Assembly (NCBI GenBank): GCA_036320915.1
Contig: JAXBDG010000026.1
Coordinates: forward strand, 1-64,000
DNA: 64,000 nucleotides
Origin: Linnemannia elongata
Lineage: Eukaryota > Mortierellomycota > Mortierellomycetes > Mortierellales > Mortierellaceae
Direction: 5' to 3'
Shown: in pieces, positions 35,110 to 48,263 of the stretch
How positions within the stretch are numbered: position 1 is the first letter of the stretch
Layout: each line of letters begins with the position of its first letter
Made by a program: the position numbers and the translations under genes
The notes under the pieces: model-generated
Told to the model about the DNA's origin: nothing
Database searches by the model: none
The model's input: only the letters and a program-made list of their open reading frames with translations

Positions 35110-37537
35110 TCACTTCGTGCCGGCATTTTGTTGCGCTGGGATCTGCAATCCAGGTGATTTGCCACCAGCTGCTGACTCCAGATCGATCTTCAGCACATAC
35201 TGCCTCACACGCTGTATATCAGCAGGGACGGTACGGTAAACCTTCCCCTCAGAGGTCAAGTAGTCCTGCTTCTCGAAATCGGCATACACATGACCTGGGA
35301 CGACAAAAATAAGCCGAGGCTCGTCATGAGGAAGAATCCAGCGAGCTTGAATGAGGTTGTCGATAAGTTTTGAGAGCGGCAGTCCTTTGATGGGGTGGTT
35401 CTTGGATACCGTGATTTGGAATAGGTCTCTGGGGGCGAGCAGCAGATCGACACAGGCATAGTTGCAAATCTTTGGTATGCATAGTGTGCCTGCCGTGACC
35501 GGGGTAATCGTGTTGAAATGCGTTACCTCTGGATTCCGCGGGATTTCCAAACGAGCAGACTGCCCAGTCTCGAGATCCTTGAGCTCAAAGATGTGGCCGC
35601 CCTCTCGGAAGGTACGGAGGACATATGCTTCGAACATAATACCGCTAGCGCTTCCGTTGGGATCCATGACGAGCTTCTTCAACATTCCTGACTCAGTAAA
35701 GCGGCAACCTTCTCAGCGACGTATGTTGAAGCCCATTCCAATCGAAAGGTTTCATGATCATCCATGGGCCAACGGTGAATCAGACGGCTGCTGAAGTCTA
35801 GCGTGTCTCTTCCTTGCGAGAAGTATTGCATCAACATCACCGGGTCTTTGACTCTGTCGAGGGCTTGTTCTAGACGCTCACATGCCATGACCTTGGCACG
35901 CTCAAGGTCATTAGGACGTAGGCTTAAGTTCTAGCGATGAATTAGATCAAGGCGTAATAGAGCTGTGATTAAATAGAAAACAGGCTATCTGCGCATTGAA
36001 TATCTCCAAAAGTAAAAGCTATTCTCAAAGAAAAGCGTTGTGGTTTGGGCCTATAAGATACCTGCATCGGCCTTTCTAGGACATATCTCGGCACGCCGCC
36101 TATCTTTGAGTAGAGTTCTTCCACCGCTTCCAAAGGAACCACCTCGAAGCCGACGACACTGATCCTGCACTTCTTCAACTCTTCCAGACTCCATGGGGCC
36201 ATATAGTAACGCCATGCTACCCTTTTGTCGACGTCCTGATATTGGTGGGCTTCGGAAAATAGGGTCTTTGGCGAAGCTGAAATGACGGTCTTGGCTCGAC
36301 CGAGTACTGGATCAGGAGTGCTGTCGACAAAATACCATGTGTCGGGTAGACTGAGAAAGGGTTTAAAAGTCTCGATATTGCCGGATCTGACCGTAGAGCG
36401 CCCTCCAAAGACGTAGCATTTCGCGCTCCGTTTGGTGTGGAAAACGATTATCGGAGGGTTGTCGTCGTCGCTCTCGGCAAGAAGTCGGATGGCGAAGTAC
36501 ACTAGGAAGGCCGATTTGCCGATCCCAGATGTACCTGTAACAATGACATGCTTTTTCAACTCGTTCCCAGTATACGGTGTATTGTTCTCAAACGTCCCGA
36601 GGATTGTGTCGTAAAGATCTTTGTACGCCTCTCTGACATAGATATCGTTTGTATCGACGACTGGAAGTAAGATGCCGCGAGGAGCCGATATCTTGTCCAT
36701 GTCTTTGATGTTGGCGCCGTGCAACTCGAGGGCAGTGCGAGACAATGAGCTAAAAATGTCATCTCCAGCAATATCCTGACCAATGGAAGCAAGCAATGAG
36801 ACCCTCTCTTTCCTGCTTAGACGAGAGAGGTAAACTTGGTCATCCACCACAGCCTTCTCAGTGAGACCAGCCTCTTCAATTGCATCCTTCAGAGTGTGCG
36901 GACGATGGCGCTTCCTGCTGGAAGAGGGTCCTGGTAAGAGAAAGGTGGCACAAGAGATGTACCAATCAAGAATATTAGCAACTTGTACAATGTCCGTGGA
37001 TAATTGAATGAAAGCAAAGGGCTCCTTTAGACACAGCTGAAGACAAATATTCACCTGCATCTTCCTCACGGTCTCTTTTCGCAACTATAGGAAATAAAAA
37101 AAAATAAAAAAAAAGTAGGTAAATAACGCAAATGGAGATCACAATAGAGTTATGCTGAGATGTTCATACGCAAGGCGTATTTGAAAGCAAAGCGCGTTTG
37201 CATTACCTGGCAAGGGTCGCTGGACAATGACGTGAATCGTGTCTTCTGGCAAATCAGCATCAAAGACCATGGAGAGCTTGTTGGTCGCCCTCAGTTTTTT
37301 TTTCACAGGCACAGAGTCGAGCAGAACAGGAAGGTCGTTGTCGTCGTCGTCATGAATTGAGACGCGCCATAGAGTGAGCTTGTCAGCATCAACATCCTGA
37401 AAGTCGTTGGTCTTCTTGGTCTTGATGAGCCCCTTGAGGTCGCCGATGGTCTTGGTTGACTCGATCTCAACAGGGAACGCGTTGGAGGTAGCCTCTCCAT
37501 CAACGAGACAGAACAGAGTGAGGTGATTGTCGTTCAT
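35110..37537 (-). pseudogene. CRN-like effector, copy U4, type B, 13-bp deletion in exon 4
   Basis: Exons 1-3 are open: full header with LTLWRV, the 30-nt exon, and the B-type ATPase exon with GTSGIGKSA. Exon 4 has lost 13 bases near 35686 compared with U3 (…AACATTCCTGACTCAG), which shifts the frame ahead of the FEAYVLR nuclease-like part. U6 has exactly the same deletion, so it is inherited and not a base-calling error. A product ending there would keep header and ATPase but lose the nuclease-like domain. Confidence 0.88.
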
Positions 37538-37943
37538 GGCGTAGAATAAACTGAAAAATGACAGAGAGAGATGGCAAGGGCTGTAAAGAAGGCAGAATGA
37601 AAAGAAAACAAGAGAAAAGAAAGATGTGGAAAGAAAGAAAAAAGAAGGCGAGGGATAAAAAAAAAGGAAGTGGTGACGAAGGCGATGAAGGCGTGAGAAT
37701 GGTGGCAAAGGAAAAGAATGGGAGGTGTGAGAAAGTTGGCGAAGGCGCTGAAGAAAAGGCGGGAGCGTAGTAAAGAAAGGAATAGTAAAGGTAGAGAAGG
37801 CAAAAATATGAGGGCACGGGAGTGGTAAGACTATGCATCATGAAATATAACGATGACATCATCATTATATGTCACATGACGTTAGAAAGGGGAGATTTTT
37901 TGGGGGGTATTTCCATGCTATCCTTCCGTCATTCTTCCTTCCT

Positions 37944-38134
37944 GGTCATCCGGAGGTATGCGCAGGTGCGCCTGGCGCAGATTACGGATTGTGTTTCCTC
38001 GGTTTTGCGCAGTACACTTTATCTATTCTGCTTTACTATAACGACGTAGAATACCGTGCTCGCATGAGCTACACTTAGACTTCCGTTTTCGGATTAAAAC
38101 GTTGACGTTCCAAAAAAAAAAAAAAAAAAAAAAA
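37944..38134 (+). mobile_element. 5'-truncated LINE tail, U4/U5 junction
   Basis: Same insertion as at the U1/U2 junction: identical truncation point, same target duplication, 23 A. It was copied with the unit, not inserted again. Confidence 0.93.
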
Positions 38135-38747
38135 TGCTATCCTTCCGTCATTCTTCCTTCCTCTTCAGGTTTCTTTTTCATACTTTTTTTCCTCTCTACC
38201 CCTTCTGCGTCCTTTCTGTACCATTTACCAGTTTCTTTTCTATCACCTTTGCCTCGATCTTTCGACCGTTGGCGCCATCGATTTATTTTTCCTTTTATTT
38301 CTGCTGATTTCTGGTGATGATTTCTGTTGAAAGTCCGCTTGGTACGGTGCAGCAGTAGTAGTAGAGAACCCACCGCAATACAACGAAGAAATGCAAGTAA
38401 AATTTTTCTGAAGCAGCGAAGCGCGGTAAGGTGGAATACACGATCGAGCCAACCACCGGTTGATCAATTGATCAGTGAGACGAGATAGCCCTTCCCATGA
38501 TTCTCCTCATTCTCCTCGTCGTTCCAGATTTTTTTATCAGGTGAACCCCTGTGACTTAAATTAAGCTGTATGGTTGCGTGTAAAAATGATGTAGGGGAAG
38601 CCGTTTAAGTCAGGCCTCGAGAAGTGTGTATCTGTAGTTACTGGATGAATTATTGACAATTGGTGTTTACTATGTTGTCCAGCGGATTAGGGTTTTTAAA
38701 AACAAAGCTTGCCCTCTCTCCCACACACACACTCTCTCTCGCTGTCT

Positions 38748-40824
38748 CTACACAACTTGGGTTGTTTTCGATGGTTCAGTCTCCTCAGGAGCCTTGATAG
38801 ACAAACTAGGCTGAGGAGCAGTCTTAATAGTACCCTTGTCCTCAGCTGCTGGCAAAAAGGCAGCCTGGGGACGATTGGTGAACTGGCGACGCTCAAACTT
38901 CCGCACGACCCATGCAGGCATATTCTTCACAATATACCGGGTGGCCTTGGACGAGACAGACTATTATGTACAATAGGGAGGGACCGGGATAACATCAATA
39001 ACAGAATCAATCGCTGGTCGTTGGGCCTAAATATTGCAAAATGTGATAAAAAGCGAGAAGGCCATCTCTTACCTGACCCGCCATGGTCCTAAAGGCCTTG
39101 CTATTTTCGAATGCCTTCTCAACCCAATCGATGCGCTCCTCTTGGTAGGCCTTGAATGCATCTTCAATCTCCTCCGCGATAGGATGGAAGGGGAGTCCGT
39201 TGATGCGGTTCGCCAATGCTATGGCATCATGCATGGCGTTGGCAGCACCCACACCTCCAGCAGGATTGAACTAAGACACAGTGCAAAAAGAGAGTATGAT
39301 AAGTACGCACAATAGTTTACAGTACTGTAGCAATATGCTTACTCATTTCACAACATCATTCGTTGGCTCTACCTTATGGCATGCTAAAATGCAAAATCCA
39401 TAGAAAAAGTGTATAATCGGAGAACCGGGCGGAAAAGGTTAGGCACGATGAAGAAACATGCATATTTTGGTGGATACTTGCAAGTATGTGCAAATTCAAA
39501 CAGAAAAATGAACATACCATCACCGATGAGAACTGTACGACAGTCGTACCAGGTCTTGAAGACTTTCTCCTCCAGCATGACCTTGGAGATCAACTCCTTA
39601 GGAGAGCGGTCGATCAAGTCTTGAAGAGTGAGGATCTTGTCGCCTCCACTGATAATAGGAAAATCCTTAACTTGCTCGCACATCGCCGCAGCAGCCTCAG
39701 GTCCCCACTCTGAGTTACGAAAAGCGTCATTGTCTTTACTGGTTTCCTCATCAAGGAAGAGAATAGCACCCCAACACACAGTATTCTGGACTGTTGTTGC
39801 TGTGGACCACTAGCATGAACAATAAAACATAGATGTAGGGGTTAGGGTGGAGAGGCGAAAAAAGTAGGAGCCGGTTGGACCTATCCAAAAAAAATCAGTA
39901 CCTACCGTGTACATCTTGTCAGTTGCGATAAAGTTGCGGAACTGAGAATTCTTGATTGCCAGATCAGGGAACTCTTCGGGAGAAAGAGGTCGAGTTTGGC
40001 CAACAAGGCGGACTGTGCTGAAGGGAAGTGGGAGTGCATCAGATGCTGGGAGCTTGTTCGTCTTCTTCAGCTTTTCGTACAGTCCTTGGCGAACAGCACT
40101 GTAGGCTCCATCAGCTCCGACGAGGATGTCGCCTTCAGCTTCGCTTTTATCGCTGAAGCGAATAAGGACGCCGTTGCCGCCTTGGTCCATGGAGAGAACC
40201 TTCTTTCCCAAGTGAACGCGCTCTTTTGGAATCTGGCGGAGAAGCAAATCATAAATCTGAGGTCGAGAAACAATGTATCCGTTGGCACCATACCTATTAG
40301 GGTAGACGAGAGATGTATGTTAGTTTCTAATTGGCAAGGCGTTCTTTGTTCAAGAAGAGCGAATCAAAAAGGCACCGTTATCTTACAGTTTCGTCGTGCC
40401 CCTCGAAATCCACTGAGAATTCGAGCTCTCTATTCTCGTTACACATCTTGATCGCAGAGACGTATTTGCCCAGGGCGAGAAACTCTTCATAAATCCCGCA
40501 CTGCTTAAAGAGGTTGGCGGTGGTGCAGTTGAAGTACATCGCCGACCCTATAGCACAAAAAGAGTGTGGGTTAGATGATGGACGTTCTTCTGAGACAAAT
40601 AGAGTTATCAGTGATCAATCAATAGAGTAATCCATGAACAGGGTGTTACCAAGGGGCTTGATTTCAGCGGCACGCTCATAGATCTCGAAGGGGATATCGG
40701 CCTTGTGAAGAAGCATGCCAAGGGTCAGACCTGCCAGACCTGCGCCAACGATGAGGACCTTGGGCCGTTTGGCATACATAATAGAACGGTCATGCTTAAA
40801 GGTGACGGCGGGGTTGATCTCCAT
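38748..40824 (-). pseudogene. FAD-dependent monooxygenase, copy U5, one-base insertion at exon 2 end
   Basis: All exons match U1 except for one additional T (+ strand) at about 40389, three bases from the exon 2 donor. It changes ...GACGAACT|GTAAG to ...GACGAAACT|GTAAG and puts exon 3 out of frame. No alternative GT donor nearby restores the frame. The same change is present in U6 and U7 but not U1-U4 or U8, so it is probably a real inherited difference rather than random sequencing noise. Confidence 0.8.
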
Positions 40825-41460
40825 GGTGATGACGTTTTACTTTCCTGATCTGAAGCGGCGAGATGAGAGAATGAAGGATGCCGGGAGGGAGAGTCGATGT
40901 CGTGTGGTGGGGATGATGAGCGATGGGAATGGAGAAAAAAGTAGATCAAGGAAAAAAAATGATCAACGGGGAAGAGAGATGCGGAAGGGCAAAGAAGTGG
41001 GCGTCGAGGAAAGAGGTACATAGGGAGGGAGAGCAAGTAGTCTCTCATGTCGCACAACGGATAGAGATGCAAAATAAAACAAACAGAGCAAAGGAGCATG
41101 GGCAAATAGACTTTTCCTACTGTGGGACAACATAGAGTAGGGGGTGGGGCATCGACTGTGCGACGAGCTGGCTTGGTTAACCATATGAATGGTAAACGAC
41201 ATATTACACGAGTGCATGCGACACCAATGCTCCGGCCAGCACTCAGAGATGGATGCCTGTCTACACACCTTCCTTTGAGCAATGACTATGATACAATACA
41301 ACGAATATATTAGCAACGTATAAGGTGTTTATGTGTGTGTGTGTGTTGGAAATTGAAGCCGCTGGCTGAATCTGGGTGGTTGGGTGAATGGCAACTCTAT
41401 ACATTCAACTGTGATATAGATGTCGTGTGGCGTGTCTGTCATTTGGTGGCCGCATTGCTC

Positions 41461-41906
41461 TCAATCCTTTTGCTTCTCTGAGCGCTCCGGTAAGACAGGC
41501 AAGAGGTCTGAAAATTTAGCAATCAGATAATTAGTTGAAAAATTCTTTGGTGTCTGGAGGTGCGCGCTGTGTGTCCGGCCACCTTCGCTTTTGTGGTAAT
41601 CTTGGGGGGTGCTCCTCGAGTGCCCGTGTCTGTATTGCATAATGCCCTTCGGGTGCCCGTGCCGTCTCTTGGCGTCAACACTGCAGTCCCGTTAGCTGAG
41701 GGGAAGTTATCTGAGGGAAGGGGGAGAAGATAGGGGAGCGTCTGCTGCTGTTTTCATTTCGTTGGTCTCTCTTACCGTCTTGATTTTTTCGACGACGGGC
41801 CCGTGTGCTCTTGGCTGTTCTTGTGCACATACCAACGCCCGCTGTCTGTCTCCAGTTTTGACAGCCTCTCTTGTGCCTTAACATTTTCGGGGGCGTCCTT
41901 AAGCAT
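41461..41906 (-). CDS. Candidate small basic protein gene, copy U5, intact
   Basis: 446 bp span, same two exons and 116-residue product as U3. The splice signals are unchanged, although one intron base differs from U3. Confidence 0.42.
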
Positions 41907-42497
41907 GAAAGGAGGCTAACGAGAGGATAAAGAGGCGGCCTGTGCGAAAAAAACACGTCAATATTCATGTATCTTTAGCATGCAAACGAACTTTTCAGCT
42001 GGCAGGTTAAATTCGTTCGAACCGTACTAGAATGGTACCCGCGCGGAGGAAGTTGAAAAATAAAGGAGAGGAGAACGGAAGGTCTTCATTCGCCCAACAC
42101 AGTACTTGGCGTCCAATGCAGTACAGTTATAGTACAATGCAGTGGTAGAGAACAAAATACAGTTGACCAAAGAAAAGCAAGCAAGCTTTCTTGAAGCGCA
42201 AAGACGGAGAATACTCTCGAGCCAACCAACGGTTGATTAATTGATCAGTAGTTGTTGACAGCGCTGTCGATTTCCTTTACAGTAGCAACGGAGGTGACTT
42301 TTTGGTCATTGGCGATTGTTTCCCCGAACCCTGGAGCACTTGGAATGGGAAGGAGAAAAGGTACTAGTCTAGGTCAATAGAGTAAAGATGCCAGAGCTGT
42401 AAGCTCGTCTTTTGTCGCTGTAAGAGATTCGAAATTGCCACGTTAAGCACAACTCTCAAGTGGTCGAAGTCAGGTATGGGTCAGTGAGATTTTATTT

Positions 42498-44976
42498 TCA
42501 CGTCCTCTGTAAGAATTCAAGAGTCGACCCCTTCGTGCCGGCATTTTGTTGCACTGGGATCTGCAATCCAGGTGATTTGCCACCAGCTGCTGACTCCAGA
42601 TCGATCTTCAGCACATACTGCCTCACACGCTGTATATCAGCAGGGACGGTACGGTAAACCTTCCCCTCAGAGGTCAAGTAGTCCTGCTTCTCGAAATCGG
42701 CATACACATGACTTGGGACGACAAAAATAAGCCGAAGTTCGCCAAGAGGAGATATCCACCGTGCTTGAAGGAGACTGCTGATAAGCTTTGAGAGCGGTGG
42801 GCCTTTGACGGGGTGACTCTTGGATACCGTGATTTGGAATAGGTCTCTGGGAGCGAGCAGTAGATCGACACAGGGATAGTTGCAAATCTTTGGTATGCAT
42901 AGTGTACCTGCCGGGACCGGAGTAATCTTGTCAAAATGCGTAACCTCTGGATTCCACGGGATATCCAAAGAAGCGAGGTCCCCAGTCAGGAGATCCCTGA
43001 TTTCAAAGGTATGGCCACCTTCTCGGAAGGCACGGAGGACATATGCTTCGAACATAATACCGCTAGCGCTTCCGTTAGGTTCCGAGATGAGCCTCTCCAG
43101 CACTATCTTTTGAGCGTCCTGACTCAGTAAAGCGGCAACCTTCTCAGCGACGTATGTTGATGCCCATTCCAATCGAAAGTTGCGATGATCATTCGTGGGC
43201 CAACGGTGAATCAGACGGCTACTGAAGTCGAGCGATTCTTTCGCTTGCGAGAAGTACTGCATCAGGAGTCACCGGATCCTTGACTGTCTTGAGGGCTTGT
43301 TCAAGACGCTCACATGCCGTAACCTTGGCGCTGTCAAGATCGTCGGGACTGAGTTTTAACACCTACCAAGGAAATAGGTCAAAACGTAATAGAGCATCTA
43401 TTAGTACAACAGAAGTCAAGCTGGCGGTGTATTGAATACTCCCAAAAGTGAAGATGGTTCTCACAGAAAAGCGCAGTGGGTATGGCCCATAACATACCTT
43501 CATTGGCCATCGTAGGACATATCTCGGCACACCGCCTATCTTTGAGTAGAGCTCTTCTACCGCTTCCAAAGGAACCACCTCGAAGCTTGTAACACTGGCC
43601 CAGCACTTCTGCAACTCTTCCAGATGCCATGGAGCCATGTAATAACGCCATGTTACCTCTTTTTCCACATCCTTAAACTGGCGGGCCTCGGAAAATAGGG
43701 TCTTTGGCGAAGCTGAAATGACGGTCTTGGCTCGACCGAGTATTGGGTCAGGAGAGCTGTCGACAAAATACCATGTGTCGGGTAGACTGAGAAAGGGTTT
43801 AAAAGCCTCGATATTGCCGGATCGAACAGTAGAGCGCCCTCCAAAAACGTAGCATTCCGCGCTCTGTTTGGTGTGGAAAACGATAATCGGAGGGTTGTCA
43901 TTGTCACTCTCGGCAAGAAGTCGGATGGCGAAGTACACTAGAAAGGCCGATTTGCCTATCCCAGATGTACCTGTAACAATGATATGCTTCTCAACCTCGT
44001 TTCCAGTGCACGGGCGATTGTTCTCAAACTTGTCGACGATTATGTCGTAAAGATCTTTGTAAGCCTCTCTGACATAAAGATCGCTTGTACCGACGACTGG
44101 AAGTAAGATGCCGCGAGGAGCCGATATCTTGTCCATGTCTTTGATGTTGGCGCCGTGCAACTCGAGGGCAGTGCGAGACAATGAGCTAAAAATGTCATCT
44201 CCAGCAATATCCTGACCAATGGAAGCAAGCAATGAGACCCTCTCTTTCCTGCTTAGACGAGAGAGGTAAACTTGGTCATCCACCACAGCCTTCTCAGTGA
44301 GACCAGCCTCTTCAATTGCATCCTTCAGAGTGTGCGGACGATGGCGCTTCCTGCTGGAAGAGGGTCCTGGTAAGAGAAAGGTGGCACAAGAGATGTACCA
44401 ATCAAGAATATTAGCAACTTGTACAATGTCCGTGGATAATTGAATGAAAGCAAAGGGCTCCTTTAGACACAGCTGAAGACAAATATTCACCTGCATCTTC
44501 CTCACGGTCTCTTTTCGCAACTATAGGAAATAAAAAAAAATAAAAAAAAAGTAGGTAAATAACGCAAATGGAGATCACAATAGAGTTATGCTGAGATGTT
44601 CATACGCAAGGCGTATTTGAAAGCAAAGCGCGTTTGCATTACCTGGCAAGGGTCGCTGGACAATGACGTGAATCGTGTCTTCTGGCAAATCAGCATCAAA
44701 GACCATGGAGAGCTTGTTGGTCGCCCTCAGTTTTTTTTTCACAAGCACAGAGTCGAGCAGAACAGGAAGGTCGTTGTCGTCGTCGTCATGGATGGAGACG
44801 CGCCAGAGGGTGAGCTTCATCAGCATGCGACATCGTCAAAACGAGGAGCCTTCTCAGCCTTGATGAGCCTTCTTGAGGTCGCCGATGGTCTTGGTTGACT
44901 CGATCTCAACAGGGAACGCGTTGGAGGTAGCCTCTCCATCAACGAGACAGAACAGAGTGAGGTGATTGTCGTTCAT
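42498..44976 (-). pseudogene. CRN-like effector, copy U5, type A with alternative header segment
   Basis: Exon 3 (A-type ATPase) is fully open. In exon 1 the segment at about 44790-44880 is a different version of the header, the same family as U7 (KAEKAPRFDDVAADELTL), but with one-base gains near 44871, 44827 and 44818. The first gain gives an early stop after ...IGDLKKAHQG; together they add three bases, so the distal frame is kept. Exon 4 has an additional G near 43266. Two separate exons are therefore broken as read. Confidence 0.85.
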
Positions 44977-45382
44977 GGCGTAGAATAAACTGAAAAATGA
45001 CAGAGAGAGATGGCAAGGGCTGTAAAGAAGGCAGAATGAAAAGAAAACAAGAGAAAAGAAAGATGTGGAAAGAAAGAAAAAAGAAGGCGAGGGATAAAAA
45101 AAAAGGAAGTGGTGACGAAGGCGATGAAGGCGTGAGAATGGTGGCAAAGGAAAAGAATGGGAGGTGTGAGAAAGTTGGCGAAGGCGCTGAAGAAAAGGCG
45201 GGAGCGTAGTAAAGAAAGGAATAGTAAAGGTAGAGAAGGCAAAAATATGAGGGCACGGGAGTGGTAAGACTATGCATCATGAAATATAACGATGACATCA
45301 TCATTATATGTCACATGACGTTAGAAAGGGGAGATTTTTTGGGGGGTATTTCCATGCTATCCTTCCGTCATTCTTCCTTCCT

Positions 45383-45573
45383 GGTCATCCGGAGGTATGC
45401 GCAGGTGCGCCTGGCGCAGATTACGGATTGTGTTTCCTCGGTTTTGCGCAGTACACTTTATCTATTCTGCTTTACTATAACGACGTAGAATACCGTGCTC
45501 GCATGAGCTACACTTAGACTTCCGTTTTCGGATTAAAACGTTGACGTTCCAAAAAAAAAAAAAAAAAAAAAAA
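45383..45573 (+). mobile_element. 5'-truncated LINE tail, U5/U6 junction
   Basis: Same truncation point and duplication as the others; 23 A. Confidence 0.93.
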
Positions 45574-46186
45574 TGCTATCCTTCCGTCATTCTTCCTTCC
45601 TCTTCAGGTTTCTTTTTCATACTTTTTTTCCTCTCTACCCCTTCTGCGTCCTTTCTGTACCATTTACCAGTTTCTTTTCTATCACCTTTGCCTCGATCTT
45701 TCGACCGTTGGCGCCATCGATTTATTTTTCCTTTTATTTCTGCTGATTTCTGGTGATGATTTCTGTTGAAAGTCCGCTTGGTACGGTGCAGCAGTAGTAG
45801 TAGAGAACCCACCGCAATACAACGAAGAAATGCAAGTAAAATTTTTCTGAAGCAGCGAAGCGCGGTAAGGTGGAATACACGATCGAGCCAACCACCGGTT
45901 GATCAATTGATCAGTGAGACGAGATAGCCCTTCCCATGATTCTCCTCATTCTCCTCGTCGTTCCAGATTTTTTTATCAGGTGAACCCCTGTGACTTAAAT
46001 TAAGCTGTATGGTTGCGTGTAAAAATGATGTAGGGGAAGCCGTTTAAGTCAGGCCTCGAGAAGTGTGTATCTGTAGTTACTGGATGAATTATTGACAATT
46101 GGTGTTTACTATGTTGTCCAGCGGATTAGGGTTTTTAAAAACAAAGCTTGCCCTCTCTCCCACACACACACTCTCTCTCGCTGTCT

Positions 46187-48263
46187 CTACACAACTTGGG
46201 TTGTTTTCGATGGTTCAGTCTCCTCAGGAGCCTTGATAGACAAACTAGGCTGAGGAGCAGTCTTAATAGTACCCTTGTCCTCAGCTGCTGGCAAAAAGGC
46301 AGCCTGGGGACGATTGGTGAACTGGCGACGCTCAAACTTCCGCACGACCCATGCAGGCATATTCTTCACAATATACCGGGTGGCCTTGGACGAGACAGAC
46401 TATTATGTACAATAGGGAGGGACCGGGATAACATCAATAACAGAATCAATCGCTGGTCGTTGGGCCTAAATATTGCAAAATGTGATAAAAAGCGAGAAGG
46501 CCATCTCTTACCTGACCCGCCATGGTCCTAAAGGCCTTGCTATTTTCGAATGCCTTCTCAACCCAATCGATGCGCTCCTCTTGGTAGGCCTTGAATGCAT
46601 CTTCAATCTCCTCCGCGATAGGATGGAAGGGGAGTCCGTTGATGCGGTTCGCCAATGCTATGGCATCATGCATGGCGTTGGCAGCACCCACACCTCCAGC
46701 AGGATTGAACTAAGACACAGTGCAAAAAGAGAGTATGATAAGTACGCACAATAGTTTACAGTACTGTAGCAATATGCTTACTCATTTCACAACATCATTC
46801 GTTGGCTCTACCTTATGGCATGCTAAAATGCAAAATCCATAGAAAAAGTGTATAATCGGAGAACCGGGCGGAAAAGGTTAGGCACGATGAAGAAACATGC
46901 ATATTTTGGTGGATACTTGCAAGTATGTGCAAATTCAAACAGAAAAATGAACATACCATCACCGATGAGAACTGTACGACAGTCGTACCAGGTCTTGAAG
47001 ACTTTCTCCTCCAGCATGACCTTGGAGATCAACTCCTTAGGAGAGCGGTCGATCAAGTCTTGAAGAGTGAGGATCTTGTCGCCTCCACTGATAATAGGAA
47101 AATCCTTAACTTGCTCGCACATCGCCGCAGCAGCCTCAGGTCCCCACTCTGAGTTACGAAAAGCGTCATTGTCTTTACTGGTTTCCTCATCAAGGAAGAG
47201 AATAGCACCCCAACACACAGTATTCTGGACTGTTGTTGCTGTGGACCACTAGCATGAACAATAAAACATAGATGTAGGGGTTAGGGTGGAGAGGCGAAAA
47301 AAGTAGGAGCCGGTTGGACCTATCCAAAAAAAATCAGTACCTACCGTGTACATCTTGTCAGTTGCGATAAAGTTGCGGAACTGAGAATTCTTGATTGCCA
47401 GATCAGGGAACTCTTCGGGAGAAAGAGGTCGAGTTTGGCCAACAAGGCGGACTGTGCTGAAGGGAAGTGGGAGTGCATCAGATGCTGGGAGCTTGTTCGT
47501 CTTCTTCAGCTTTTCGTACAGTCCTTGGCGAACAGCACTGTAGGCTCCATCAGCTCCGACGAGGATGTCGCCTTCAGCTTCGCTTTTATCGCTGAAGCGA
47601 ATAAGGACGCCGTTGCCGCCTTGGTCCATGGAGAGAACCTTCTTTCCCAAGTGAACGCGCTCTTTTGGAATCTGGCGGAGAAGCAAATCATAAATCTGAG
47701 GTCGAGAAACAATGTATCCGTTGGCACCATACCTATTAGGGTAGACGAGAGATGTATGTTAGTTTCTAATTGGCAAGGCGTTCTTTGTTCAAGAAGAGCG
47801 AATCAAAAAGGCACCGTTATCTTACAGTTTCGTCGTGCCCCTCGAAATCCACTGAGAATTCGAGCTCTCTATTCTCGTTACACATCTTGATCGCAGAGAC
47901 GTATTTGCCCAGGGCGAGAAACTCTTCATAAATCCCGCACTGCTTAAAGAGGTTGGCGGTGGTGCAGTTGAAGTACATCGCCGACCCTATAGCACAAAAA
48001 GAGTGTGGGTTAGATGATGGACGTTCTTCTGAGACAAATAGAGTTATCAGTGATCAATCAATAGAGTAATCCATGAACAGGGTGTTACCAAGGGGCTTGA
48101 TTTCAGCGGCACGCTCATAGATCTCGAAGGGGATATCGGCCTTGTGAAGAAGCATGCCAAGGGTCAGACCTGCCAGACCTGCGCCAACGATGAGGACCTT
48201 GGGCCGTTTGGCATACATAATAGAACGGTCATGCTTAAAGGTGACGGCGGGGTTGATCTCCAT
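46187..48263 (-). pseudogene. FAD-dependent monooxygenase, copy U6, one-base insertion at exon 2 end
   Basis: Carries the same exon 2 insertion as U5 (about 47828) and is otherwise open in all exons, with conserved splice signals and flavin motifs. U5 and U6 appear essentially identical over the whole gene, which suggests that one was copied from the other very recently. Confidence 0.8.

Larger units (their letters stand above)
30665..38134. repeat. Tandem unit U4
   Basis: Fourth copy. Its left end, after the second 34 bp direct repeat, runs without interruption through the LINE target site (about 30722-30749), so this junction has no LINE tail. The right end has the tail at 37944-38134. Around 31310-31345 it shares U3-like bases (a CTCCCTTTATACAACTTGAG block) that U1, U2 and U5-U8 lack. 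The CRN gene is type B. Confidence 0.95.
38135..45573. repeat. Tandem unit U5
   Basis: Fifth copy, complete, ending in a LINE tail at 45383-45573. The CRN gene has an A-type C-terminal half and an alternative ubiquitin-like segment at about 44790-44880. Its monooxygenase shares a one-base insertion at the end of exon 2 with U6 and U7. Confidence 0.95.
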
